Below, piece by piece: positions 33,345 to 41,128 of a stretch of 64,000 nucleotides of DNA (its first letter is position 1; every line of letters begins with the position of its first letter). Under the pieces are notes generated by a model, which was given only the letters and a program-made list of their open reading frames with translations, was not told the origin of the DNA and made no database searches. Source of the DNA: Candidatus Pelagisphaera phototrophica. Lineage in GTDB: Bacteria > Verrucomicrobiota > Verrucomicrobiia > Opitutales > Opitutaceae. The translations under genes were made by a program, and so were the position numbers. The stretch is from positions 3,100,001-3,164,000 of the forward strand of contig NZ_CP076039.1 in assembly GCF_014529625.1 (NCBI RefSeq), in the 5' to 3' direction.

Positions 33345-34520
33345 CTAGAACGAAGCCTCCAGAATTCGACGCAAGTCCGCTTCGGATGGGGATATGGGAG
33401 AAAGAGCCATCAACCGCTTCAGAGAGGCCGCTGTCGCCGCGAGCGCTGCAAGATCGTTCGGCGCAGCACCAACATCGCGAAGACATTCGGGAAGCCCCGC
33501 CTCTCGACGCAGACGAGTCACTTCCTCGATCGCTGCTTCCGACGAAGCGTCTGCTCCCAGCAACTCGCCGATTTTCGCCAGACGATCTCCCTTGGCGTTC
33601 GCCAGATAACGCATCACCTCAGGCAAAACGATCCCATTGCCCGCTCCGTGAGCGCATTTATAGCGTTCGCCTATCGGATACTCCAGTGCATGGGCCAGAG
33701 CCACGCCACAATTTGAAAATGCCAATCCACCCAATGTTGCCGCTAGAGACATACCCCCGCGGGCCTCCAAGTTTTTCGGATCGCGAACCGCATCCAAAAA
33801 GCGCTTACCGACCATATGAATGCATTTCTCGGCATAGAGATCGCCTAAAGGATTGTTCCCTTCATAGGGCAGCGTCCCTTTCTCCCCTGAAATCAAGGCA
33901 GAGTAATCATTAGCCAAATACGCTTCAATCGCATGAGTTAAGGTATCAATGCCACTCTCGGCCGTCAGCTTCCTCGGACAGGAGAGCGTCAGTTCGGGAT
34001 CCACCACGGCGACCTGAGGACGCAGATAGTGGCTCAATGCCGCCTCCTTCTTCCCGTTATTGGAGTTTCGTATTACCGCAGAGTGGGAAGCCTCGCTGCC
34101 AGTGCCGGCAGTGGTCGGAACGCATATCAGAGGCCCCACGGGACCTGGAACCTCATCGAAGCCCAGCAATGCTTCCGGATTCCTGCCCGATGAAACTGCG
34201 GCACAAGTCAATTTGGCCAAATCCATATTGCTCCCGCCGCCGATCGCGATAGTCGTATCCGGGCCATACTCGCGAGCGATATCCGCGCATCGGGCAACGG
34301 TATCGGTCGATGGCTCGATTTCCCCTCCGGCGAAGACCTCGAATTCCATATTCAACGCCTGCCGCGCCCGATCCACGATGCCTAGCGACTCCAAAACAGG
34401 GTCCGTAATGACGAAAACCCTACGCCCGCCCACTTGGGAGACCGCTTTCCCTAGTTCGTTGAAGACTCCCGGACCGAACATTAGTCGCGGACTCGCATAG
34501 CTGCTCCAAAACGTCCGCAT
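33345..34520 (-). CDS. Iron-type (group III) alcohol dehydrogenase
   Basis: A 391-residue Fe-ADH: TFWSSYASPRLMFGPGVFNE, nucleotide-binding TTIAIGGGSNMDLAK (residues about 92-106), ICVPTTAGTGSEASHSAVIR, metal-binding DTLTHAIEAY, and HALEYPIGERYKCAHGAGN. The metal-site Asp/His set appears complete, unlike maleylacetate reductases, so an alcohol or semialdehyde/hydroxy-acid substrate is more likely than maleylacetate. With the ALDH it would oxidise an alcohol to an acid in two steps. Two bases separate it from the SDR gene upstream. Confidence 0.85.
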   Translation of the reverse strand: MRTFWSSYASPRLMFGPGVFNELGKAVSQVGGRRVFVITDPVLESLGIVDRARQALNMEFEVFAGGEIEPSTDTVARCADIAREYGPDTTIAIGGGSNMDLAKLTCAAVSSGRNPEALLGFDEVPGPVGPLICVPTTAGTGSEASHSAVIRNSNNGKKEAALSHYLRPQVAVVDPELTLSCPRKLTAESGIDTLTHAIEAYLANDYSALISGEKGTLPYEGNNPLGDLYAEKCIHMVGKRFLDAVRDPKNLEARGGMSLAATLGGLAFSNCGVALAHALEYPIGERYKCAHGAGNGIVLPEVMRYLANAKGDRLAKIGELLGADASSEAAIEEVTRLRREAGLPECLRDVGAAPNDLAALAATAASLKRLMALSPISPSEADLRRILEASF

Positions 34521-34522
34521 AG

Positions 34523-35278
34523 CTATATCGTTCGGCCTCCATCCACAACTAGTATCTGGCCTGTCGTCATGGCGGTACCCACAGCCAAGTAGGTTACGGT
34601 ATCGGCAATGTCTCCAGGAGAAGATAGTCGAGGGATCGGAAAAGTGGAAACGCGATCCGAGATTTCCCCCTCGCTCATATCTTGACGCAGCCAGCGGCTG
34701 TCGATTGGTCCTGGGCAGACGGCGTTCACGCGGATTTTCGGAGCCAAGGCTCTAGCCAAGGATCTCGTCATCGTATTCAACGCCCCCTTGCTCGCGCAAT
34801 AGGCGATCGAAGATCCGAATCCGGAAATCCCCGCCACCGAGGAAACATTGACCACCGCTGCTCCCTTTCGACCTTCGAGCAAGGGAACCGCCGCTCTCGT
34901 AACAAAGAAGGGACCTTTGGTGTTTACCGCCAGTATCGAATCCCATTGTGCCTCCGAGAGACCCTGAAGGTCGTCGTGTTTCACAAAAGCGGTCGCCCCT
35001 GCCGCGTTTACCAGGACATCGAGATGCCCAAAGGCTTTCTCCGTAGCGGCGAGCATCGCCACCACTTCGTCGTCACGGCTAACATCGCAACGCGACAGTA
35101 GCCCAGTCTTTCCTTCGGCTTCCACAAGTCGAACGGTTTCTTTCGCCTCCTCCTCGTCCGCCCCAGGAAAGTTCACTACCACATCGAACCCCATCGAAGA
35201 GAATTTCACCGCACAGGCCCTGCCCACGCCTGTCGCGGATCCCGTAACCAAAACAACCTTTCGCTCGGACTCGCTCAT
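34523..35278 (-). CDS. SDR-family oxidoreductase (FabG-like)
   Basis: A 251-residue classical short-chain dehydrogenase: VVLVTGSATGVGRACAVKF (TGxxxGxG, residues about 9-27), VLVNAAGATAF (NAG), VVNVSSVAGISGFGSS (catalytic Ser) and AYCASKGALNTM (YxxxK), ending GQILVVDGGRTI. Start ATG at 35278 overlaps the thiolase stop by 4 bases (ATGA). It could reduce or oxidise a 3-oxo/3-hydroxy intermediate between the CoA-transferase and thiolase steps. Cofactor preference is not evident. Confidence 0.88.
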   Translation of the reverse strand: MSESERKVVLVTGSATGVGRACAVKFSSMGFDVVVNFPGADEEEAKETVRLVEAEGKTGLLSRCDVSRDDEVVAMLAATEKAFGHLDVLVNAAGATAFVKHDDLQGLSEAQWDSILAVNTKGPFFVTRAAVPLLEGRKGAAVVNVSSVAGISGFGSSIAYCASKGALNTMTRSLARALAPKIRVNAVCPGPIDSRWLRQDMSEGEISDRVSTFPIPRLSSPGDIADTVTYLAVGTAMTTGQILVVDGGRTI

Positions 35279-36495
35279 CTTGGACGTTCCAGTAACATAG
35301 CGACTCCCTGTCCTACACCTACGCACATGGAGCAAATCGCAAAGCGTCCATCAATCGCCGCCAGCTGCCTCGTTGCGGTCGTTATCAGGCGGGCGCCACT
35401 CATGCCCAATGGGTGACCGAGGGCGATTGCTCCCCCGTTCGGGTTCACGTGAGCGGCATCGTCCGGCAGCCCAAGCTCTCTCAGACAGGCGAGCGATTGC
35501 GAAGCGAACGCTTCATTAATTTCGATCGTATCGATGTCGGCCAGCGCGACTCCTGTTCGTTCGAGCAACTTCGAAATCGCAGGGGCCGGACCAATCCCCA
35601 TAATTCGAGGCGGAACCCCCACCGCTACCGTAGCCACCACTCGAGCCAATGGCTCAAACCCATTTATGGAAACGGCATCGTCATTGGCGACCAGCAAAGC
35701 GCAGGCTCCGTCGTTGATCCCCGATGCATTCCCTGCGGTGATCGTTCCATCCGGCTTTACGAAAGGCTTGAGCCGGGCCAGGCCTTCCGCGCTTGTATCC
35801 GGACGCGGATGCTCGTCCGCATCGACCACGATCGGATCCCCTTTTCTTCTTGGAAGCGTCACCGAAACCAATTCCCCTTTGAAAAAGCCGCGCTCATTCC
35901 CCGCCTTTGCGCGGGCCTGGCTACGTAAGGCGAAGGCATCCTGATCTTCGCGAGATACACCGAATCGCTCCGCCACATTCTCTCCGGTTTCCGGCATGGA
36001 ATCGATCCCGAAGCGGGTAGCCATATCGGGATGGGCGAATCGCCAACCCAAAGTCGTATCCACTAACTGGTTATATCGATGGAATGCTTGGGTCGACTTA
36101 AGCATCGCGAACGGGGCCCGCGACATCGACTCCACTCCTCCAGCTAGGCACATGCGGGCTTCACCTGCCTTGATTGCCCGAGCGGCAATCGATACCGCTT
36201 CCAAGCCAGACGCGCAAAGCCGATTTACCGTGACGGCGGGTACTCTTTCCGGGAGGCCAGCTAACAAGGCAACCATGCGGGCAATATTCCGGTTGTCCTC
36301 TCCGGCTTGATTGGCGCAACCGAAAATAACATCGTTGACCTCGCCCCAGTCCACCCGATCGTGGCGCTCCATGATAGCCTTTAAGGTGACTACGCCTAAA
36401 TCATCAGGGCGTGCCGATGCCAAAGCCCCTCCGTAGCGGCCAATTGGCGTTCGGATGGCATCGCATATCCAGGCATTTCTATTAGAATCGTCCAT
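35275..36495 (-). CDS. pcaF: 3-oxoadipyl-CoA thiolase
   Basis: A 406-residue thiolase: WICDAIRTPIGRYGGALAS at the N-terminus, nucleophilic Cys in VTVNRLCASGLEAVS (about residue 92), GGVESMSRAPF, EINEAFASQSLACL, NPNGGAIALGHPLGMSGARL and the C-terminal ICSMCVGVGQG with the second Cys. It matches the PcaF/CatF group, which cleaves 3-oxoadipyl-CoA to succinyl-CoA and acetyl-CoA. It follows catJ by 6 bp, consistent with the beta-ketoadipate end steps in one operon. Confidence 0.88.
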   Translation of the reverse strand: MDDSNRNAWICDAIRTPIGRYGGALASARPDDLGVVTLKAIMERHDRVDWGEVNDVIFGCANQAGEDNRNIARMVALLAGLPERVPAVTVNRLCASGLEAVSIAARAIKAGEARMCLAGGVESMSRAPFAMLKSTQAFHRYNQLVDTTLGWRFAHPDMATRFGIDSMPETGENVAERFGVSREDQDAFALRSQARAKAGNERGFFKGELVSVTLPRRKGDPIVVDADEHPRPDTSAEGLARLKPFVKPDGTITAGNASGINDGACALLVANDDAVSINGFEPLARVVATVAVGVPPRIMGIGPAPAISKLLERTGVALADIDTIEINEAFASQSLACLRELGLPDDAAHVNPNGGAIALGHPLGMSGARLITTATRQLAAIDGRFAICSMCVGVGQGVAMLLERPR

Positions 36496-36501
36496 AGTCG
36501 C

Positions 36502-37272
36502 TCAGGTTTGCTTCGCTCTAGCTGCGTCCGTTCTTGCCAGAAGATCGCGCAAGGCCATTAATTCCGAGTCGCTCGGCGGCTCTATCTCGGTAACGGTATC
36601 CATAAAACGGATCTCCCAGCCAGTCGCTTGTTGAATTTGATCCTTGGTTACTCCCGGATACAGCTTGGCAACTACTAGTTCTCGCGTGTCATCTTCGGGA
36701 ACCAATACGCCCAGGTCGGTTATGAGCGCCACAGGGCCGCCTTTAAGTCCCACCTTCTCGCGGGCGTCCCACCCATCCAAATAGCCCGCCGATGTAATGA
36801 AATCCACTCGTTCAACCAATGTTCGGGGGCTGTGCTTAATGATAATCAACGTTTCCTTGGCTAAGCTTGCGATTTCGGGAGCCCCACCCGCTCCCGGCAG
36901 GCGAACCTTTGGATTTCCATAGTCCCCGATGACCGTGCTATTGAGGTTGGCGAAACGGTCAACTTGGGCAGCTCCGAGAAAACCAACATCCACACGCCCG
37001 CCCTGCAACCAATAAGCGAATATTTCAGGCGTGGACACCACAGCATCCGCCGTATCGGCTAATTCCCCGTCGCCAATCGACAAGGGCAGCACACTCGGTT
37101 TGGCCCCGATCGTTCCCGATTCGTAAATGAGGACGATCTCCGGAGCATGTGTCAACCTGGCGAGGTTCGCCGCCATTGAAGGAATGCCGATCCCAACAAA
37201 ACACGTGGACCCATTTCGCAATCGTCGCGATGCGGCGATTGTCATAATTTCCTCCGGAGTCGCTTCGCTCAT
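36502..37272 (-). CDS. catJ: 3-oxoadipate CoA-transferase subunit B
   Basis: A 256-residue class I CoA-transferase beta subunit closely matching Pseudomonas CatJ: EIMTIAASRRLRNGSTCFVG, VLIYESGTIGAKPSVLPLSI (the catalytic Glu lies in Y-E-S-G), YWLQGGRVDVGFLGAAQVDR, VIGDYGNPKVRLPGAGGAPE and KLYPGVTKDQIQQATGW. It moves CoA from succinyl-CoA to 3-oxoadipate. Its ATG overlaps the catI stop by 4 bases. Confidence 0.92.
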   Translation of the reverse strand: MSEATPEEIMTIAASRRLRNGSTCFVGIGIPSMAANLARLTHAPEIVLIYESGTIGAKPSVLPLSIGDGELADTADAVVSTPEIFAYWLQGGRVDVGFLGAAQVDRFANLNSTVIGDYGNPKVRLPGAGGAPEIASLAKETLIIIKHSPRTLVERVDFITSAGYLDGWDAREKVGLKGGPVALITDLGVLVPEDDTRELVVAKLYPGVTKDQIQQATGWEIRFMDTVTEIEPPSDSELMALRDLLARTDAARAKQT

Positions 37273-38111
37273 GAGGCCATTCCCCCGCTCGAATCAACAG
37301 AATTCTCAACCTCCAAGACATTTGCTCTCATCCAGTTGGTGAAAGTATCGCGGTCCTTGGCGATCGTATCCCATTCGATATACGCCGCGTTGTCTCGTTC
37401 GTAGTAGCAGTGCGCATACGACGGGGATGCTCCCCCTGGAACTTCGCAAATCGCATTCACCACCCAAGAAGGGAGAACACAAGCATTGGGGACCGCCTCC
37501 AACTCGTCGACAATTTCTTCGACCGTTACAATGCAGGATCGTGCCGCAAGGGCCGCCTCCTTTTGCACCCCGATGATCCCCCAGAGCAACACGTTTCCCT
37601 TCCTATCCGCCTTTTGGGCATGAATGACAGTAACATCCGGATTGATCGCTGGAGTCGCCGCCAATCGCTCACCGGTAAAAGGGCAATCCAAAAAACGGAT
37701 ACTCGGATTCCGATCCGGCAAATCCGATCCCGTAAATCCGCGCAAAACTCCCAAAGGCAAACCCGACGCGCCCGCCGTGTACGCCGCAGCGACCGCCGCA
37801 TGACTCCGCTCGTCCACCTCAATCGCGTTAGGCCATCCATTCTCGACCGCATCGCGGAAGCGATGCAACGAGCCCACTCCCGGATTCCCGCCCCAAGAGA
37901 AGATCGCCTTTCGGGCGCAGCCCATCCCAATCAGGCGATCGTAAATGAGATCCGGCGTCATGCGGACGAGCGTCAAATCCCTTACTCCTTGACGGATGAT
38001 CTCATGCCCAGCCGCAAAGGGAATCAAGTGCGTGAACCCTTCCAAACACACGGTCAACCCACTTTCGACATGGGTCGCAATCGCATCCGATAGTGATGTG
38101 AAATGAGGCAT
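37269..38111 (-). CDS. catI: 3-oxoadipate CoA-transferase subunit A
   Basis: A 280-residue alpha subunit aligning with Pseudomonas CatI along its length: CLEGFTHLIPFAAGHEIIRQ, LTLVRMTPDLIYDRLIGMGC, FSWGGNPGVGSLHRFRDAVE, NPSIRFLDCPFTGERLAATP, VTVIHAQKADRKGNVLLWGI and VTVEEIVDELEAVPN. The ATG at 38111 matches the start of relatives; a TTG 33 bases upstream would fall inside the palindromic operator. First gene of the minus-strand operon. Together with CatJ and the thiolase it defines the end steps of the beta-ketoadipate pathway. Confidence 0.92.
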   Translation of the reverse strand: MPHFTSLSDAIATHVESGLTVCLEGFTHLIPFAAGHEIIRQGVRDLTLVRMTPDLIYDRLIGMGCARKAIFSWGGNPGVGSLHRFRDAVENGWPNAIEVDERSHAAVAAAYTAGASGLPLGVLRGFTGSDLPDRNPSIRFLDCPFTGERLAATPAINPDVTVIHAQKADRKGNVLLWGIIGVQKEAALAARSCIVTVEEIVDELEAVPNACVLPSWVVNAICEVPGGASPSYAHCYYERDNAAYIEWDTIAKDRDTFTNWMRANVLEVENSVDSSGGMAS

Positions 38112-38135
38112 TGCTAACTTGACTGATGTTCGATT

Positions 38136-38153
38136 ATCGGACAATTGTCCGAT
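38136..38153. promoter_or_regulatory. Perfect 18-bp palindrome, probable IclR-type operator
   Basis: ATCGGACAATTGTCCGAT equals its own reverse complement. It lies 25 bp before the catI start and 41 bp before the divergent iclR-family start. A further half-site-like ACAATTG occurs at 38160-38166. IclR/PcaR regulators bind palindromes in such divergent regions. Confidence 0.7.
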
Positions 38154-38194
38154 TAATGAACAATTGATGGGTTTTCTTTGAAAGTCAACTTCCT

Positions 38195-38983
38195 ATGCAG
38201 CACCTCAATCCAGCTCTTTTCCGGTCGGGCGACCCGAATTTCATGACCTCCCTGGCTAGAGGAATCGAAGTGCTCTCTTCCTTCCAAAACAGCGCCACCG
38301 GATTGAGGGCCCCGACTATCAGCAAGCGTACCGGCTTGTCCCGAGCGGTGGTAAGCCGTTGCTTGTACACCCTCTCTGAACTCGGTTATGTCCGGCAAGC
38401 GGATGACGGCTACTATCTGGAACCGAAAATTCTTTCCTTGAGCCAAACCTATTTTAAAGCGAATCCGCTGCTTTCGATTGCCCCGGAATATCTCAATCGG
38501 GTCAAGGAGCAGGCCGGAGAGTCCTGCTCGCTCGCGGTTCTCGATGGCAGCGATGTCGTCTACATCGCCCGCTCCGCCGCTAGGCGAGTTATGACCGTTT
38601 CGCTTGGAATCGGTAGTCGCCTGCCAGCCTATTGCACCTCTCTGGGCAGGGTTCTGTTCGCCGCGCTGCCGCCCTCGGAACAAAGGAAAGCACTAGAGAA
38701 CTCTGATCGAGTCGCTCGCACGAAATATACGATTACCGACAGCGACGAGCTCATGAAAATCTTCGAATCAGCAAACCGGCAGGGATACGCGATCATAAAC
38801 GAGGAACTGGAAATCGGTCTGCGCTCGCTGGCCACACCTGTGCGAGACCAGAACGGAGCGGTCGTCGCCGCTATGAATATTGGACTTCAAGCGCCACTGG
38901 TCAGCGAAGCGGAGATGCTGGAAACAATGCTTCCTGTATTGAGTGACGCGGCAAGCGAACTGAGCTCGCGCATTATCCTGTGA
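38195..38983 (+). CDS. IclR-family regulator, PcaR-like
   Basis: A 262-residue IclR protein: an N-terminal winged helix-turn-helix (FMTSLARGIEVLSSFQN, then TISKRTGLSRAVVSRCLYTL, residues about 17-65) and an effector-binding domain (SCSLAVLDGSDVVYIARSAA, GSRLPAYCTSLGRVLFAALP, GYAIINEELEIGLRSLATPV). The F-M-x-S-L-A-R-G start and S-R-A-V-V-S-R recognition helix are typical of PcaR/PcaU/CatR-type members, which respond to 3-oxoadipate or protocatechuate. It is divergent from catIJ across an 83-bp gap holding the palindrome, so it probably controls that operon. Confidence 0.88.
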   Translation: MQHLNPALFRSGDPNFMTSLARGIEVLSSFQNSATGLRAPTISKRTGLSRAVVSRCLYTLSELGYVRQADDGYYLEPKILSLSQTYFKANPLLSIAPEYLNRVKEQAGESCSLAVLDGSDVVYIARSAARRVMTVSLGIGSRLPAYCTSLGRVLFAALPPSEQRKALENSDRVARTKYTITDSDELMKIFESANRQGYAIINEELEIGLRSLATPVRDQNGAVVAAMNIGLQAPLVSEAEMLETMLPVLSDAASELSSRIIL

Positions 38984-39172
38984 TGCATGGCCCCTTGACG
39001 GAAAAATCATTTTCGCGAGTCTTGAGAATTCGTACCGCGTCCTTGCGGGCTGGTTGGCAGCCGCCTTCTTTGTCGCCATTTTTCTCGGCAACCTCTCCCA
39101 ATGCATGAATCAGCTAGACGCGTTCGGAGATGGCCGGACTATCTATGGCACGGTCTATGCTACCTTCGCACT

Positions 39173-40126
39173 ATGCTCAAACAAGCCCTATTCCTTGTTC
39201 TGTCTGTCGCAAGTGCGTCTATTTTAAGCGCTCAAGCACCAGAGCCTCCAAATGGGGAAAAAGTCTTTATCGCGGTAGTGGGAGGAACGACCTTCGGAAC
39301 GCCAATTGAGTTTGCCAAGGGGCTAGCCGATGACGAAAGCTCATTCTCCTTTCATACCAGAGCAGGGCCGAGTCCAGTAGTCTATCGCAAGCGTTACAAA
39401 GGAGTTCCCTTCTACTACATACCAATCTACGGATTAATGGACAAGCCGGCGAGCGAGCCCGATGGCATATATCACGTACGGACGTGGACCGCTCTTTATG
39501 AATTGGGCGTTACCCATGCAATTAGCGGTGCCACCTCTGGCGGCATCAACCCTGACATGGATTTCGACGACATCGTCGTTATCGACGATTTTATCGAATG
39601 GCGAGCTGAGCGGCCCAATGATGTATTAGCTGCTTCAGGACACAGCCGCCCTGGAATCTTCCCCAATTTCGAAATTCCGCTCAGCCCTTCAATTCGAGCG
39701 CTCCTCATCGACGAGTCGAGGAAGCGCAAATCAAACACAGAGTACCAGGGAAACATCTACGAAACCGGTACCTTTGTGCAGTTCGCGCCCGGACGCTTTG
39801 AAAGTCCCGCCGAAATTAGAGCGATGCGAAAAATGGGCGGCGAACTAACTAGCATGAACCAAGCGACTTGCATCGTATACGCCCGTCAATTCGGGATCCG
39901 CTACGGATCGATTTGTTCGATATCGAACCCAGCCGTCGGAGTTCGCCCTTTCACTTTCGCTCAAATGCAAACAAGCGTCCAAACCATAGCCGCGTTCGCG
40001 ATTCCAGTTGTGCTCGAAACCATAGCGCGGATCCCGGCGGAGGCAATGGGACCGGAGCCTAGTAGTACTGGCGACGCTTTCGAGGGAAACTACCTCGACC
40101 CAAACGGTGAAACCGAAAATGACTAA
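39173..40126 (+). CDS. Exported MTAP/PNP-like nucleoside phosphorylase-fold protein
   Basis: A 317-residue protein; the ATG at 39173 begins a signal peptide (MLKQALFLVLSVASASILSA). The mature part has the phosphorylase/MTAP layout: VFIAVVGGTTFGTPIEFA, LYELGVTHAISGATSGGINP, IVVIDDFIEW, TFVQFAPGRFESPAEIRAMR and CSISNPAVGVRPF. MTAPs have an Asp pair (T-D) where this protein has S-N; Asn at this site is typical of phosphorylases acting on 6-oxopurine nucleosides. A phosphorylase-fold protein outside the cytoplasm is uncommon and points to nucleoside cleavage or sensing in the periplasm. It is followed 114 bp later by cytosolic PNP. Confidence 0.7.
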   Translation: MLKQALFLVLSVASASILSAQAPEPPNGEKVFIAVVGGTTFGTPIEFAKGLADDESSFSFHTRAGPSPVVYRKRYKGVPFYYIPIYGLMDKPASEPDGIYHVRTWTALYELGVTHAISGATSGGINPDMDFDDIVVIDDFIEWRAERPNDVLAASGHSRPGIFPNFEIPLSPSIRALLIDESRKRKSNTEYQGNIYETGTFVQFAPGRFESPAEIRAMRKMGGELTSMNQATCIVYARQFGIRYGSICSISNPAVGVRPFTFAQMQTSVQTIAAFAIPVVLETIARIPAEAMGPEPSSTGDAFEGNYLDPNGETEND

Positions 40127-40240
40127 GCTGCCTAGCGAAGCACGAAGAATAAACCGGAGGGCCAACATAAACCGAGGTTGCGGACCCGATCTTCAACCGC
40201 CAGCTGGCTTGGCGAGACAACAGAAACTGGACAGTCGCAC

Positions 40241-41077
40241 ATGAATATGTCGGAAGTATCCGGTATCGAGACGGATCTGGCATTGGCTCGAGAAACCCTT
40301 GAATCCCATTTTGGAGAGGCCCCAAAAATAGGTTTGGTGTTGGGTTCTGGGCTTAGCAATTTGGTCGACTTTTTCGAGAACCCTAGAGAAGCTTCGTACA
40401 GCGAGCTTCCCGGGTTTATACCTTCAACCGTAGAGGGCCACAAGGGCGCACTCGTTGCGGGAAAGCTCGGAGGAGTTCCTGTCGTCGCAATGGCAGGCCG
40501 AAACCATCTCTACGAAGGGCATTCTGCTGCTGCAGTGGTCTTTCCGCTGCGGGCTCTGATCCATTGGGGCATCGATTCAGTCGTGATTACCAACGCGGCT
40601 GGCGGGATCTCCGCAAGTCTGGTAGAAGGCGACTTAATGCTAATTTCGGATCACCTTAATATGACGGGGCAAAATCCCTTAGTCGGTGAGAATGTGGATT
40701 CATTGGGTCCGCGTTTTCCAGATATGAGCTTAGCCTATGATCCTGAACTCCGAGGCAAAGCTAGGAGGATCGGTTTAACGGGCGGTTTGGATCTGAAGGA
40801 AGGGGTATACGCTAGTATGCTAGGACCTTCCTACGAGACACCAGCGGAAGTTGAGATGCTGGGCCGGATCGGGGCAGACGCTGTGGGGATGTCAACCGTT
40901 CCGGAAGTGATAGCCGCACGACACGCTGGGGCCAGAGTTCTGGGGCTTTCCTGCATCACAAACCTTGCGGCTGGAAAGTCCAAGGAAGTTCTTACCCATG
41001 ATGATGTAAAGGATGTGGCCAATAGCGTAAAGGACCGCATGCAGTACCTAGTCAAAGAGCTGGTCAAAGCTATCTAG
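40241..41077 (+). CDS. punA: Purine nucleoside phosphorylase (trimeric type)
   Basis: A 278-residue PNP: IGLVLGSGLSNLVDFF (phosphate loop), VVAMAGRNHLYEGHSAAAVV, VVITNAAGGIS, YASMLGPSYETPAEVEMLGR (purine site Glu region), IGADAVGMSTVPEVIAARHA and LSCITNLAAG with the base-contacting Asn. It cleaves inosine/guanosine with phosphate to hypoxanthine/guanine plus ribose-1-phosphate in the cytoplasm. ATG at 40241 matches the usual N-terminal length; upstream in-frame codons from 40178 add a low-complexity stretch. It feeds the guanine deaminase/XDH operon. Confidence 0.9.
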   Translation: MNMSEVSGIETDLALARETLESHFGEAPKIGLVLGSGLSNLVDFFENPREASYSELPGFIPSTVEGHKGALVAGKLGGVPVVAMAGRNHLYEGHSAAAVVFPLRALIHWGIDSVVITNAAGGISASLVEGDLMLISDHLNMTGQNPLVGENVDSLGPRFPDMSLAYDPELRGKARRIGLTGGLDLKEGVYASMLGPSYETPAEVEMLGRIGADAVGMSTVPEVIAARHAGARVLGLSCITNLAAGKSKEVLTHDDVKDVANSVKDRMQYLVKELVKAI

Positions 41078-41128
41078 ACCGGAACCAAAAGTTTAACCGA
41101 TCTACCGCGAAAAACTAGGTAGCCACCA

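Noticed and set aside
33345..34520. Maleylacetate reductase as the identity of the Fe-type dehydrogenase
   Set aside because: The G-G-G-S-N-M-D-L-A-K loop and complete metal-site His residues fit Fe-type alcohol dehydrogenases better, and no hydroxyquinol or chlorocatechol genes are nearby.
37410..38093. Plus-strand frame over catI
   Set aside because: Low-complexity basic translation opposite a strongly conserved CoA-transferase subunit.
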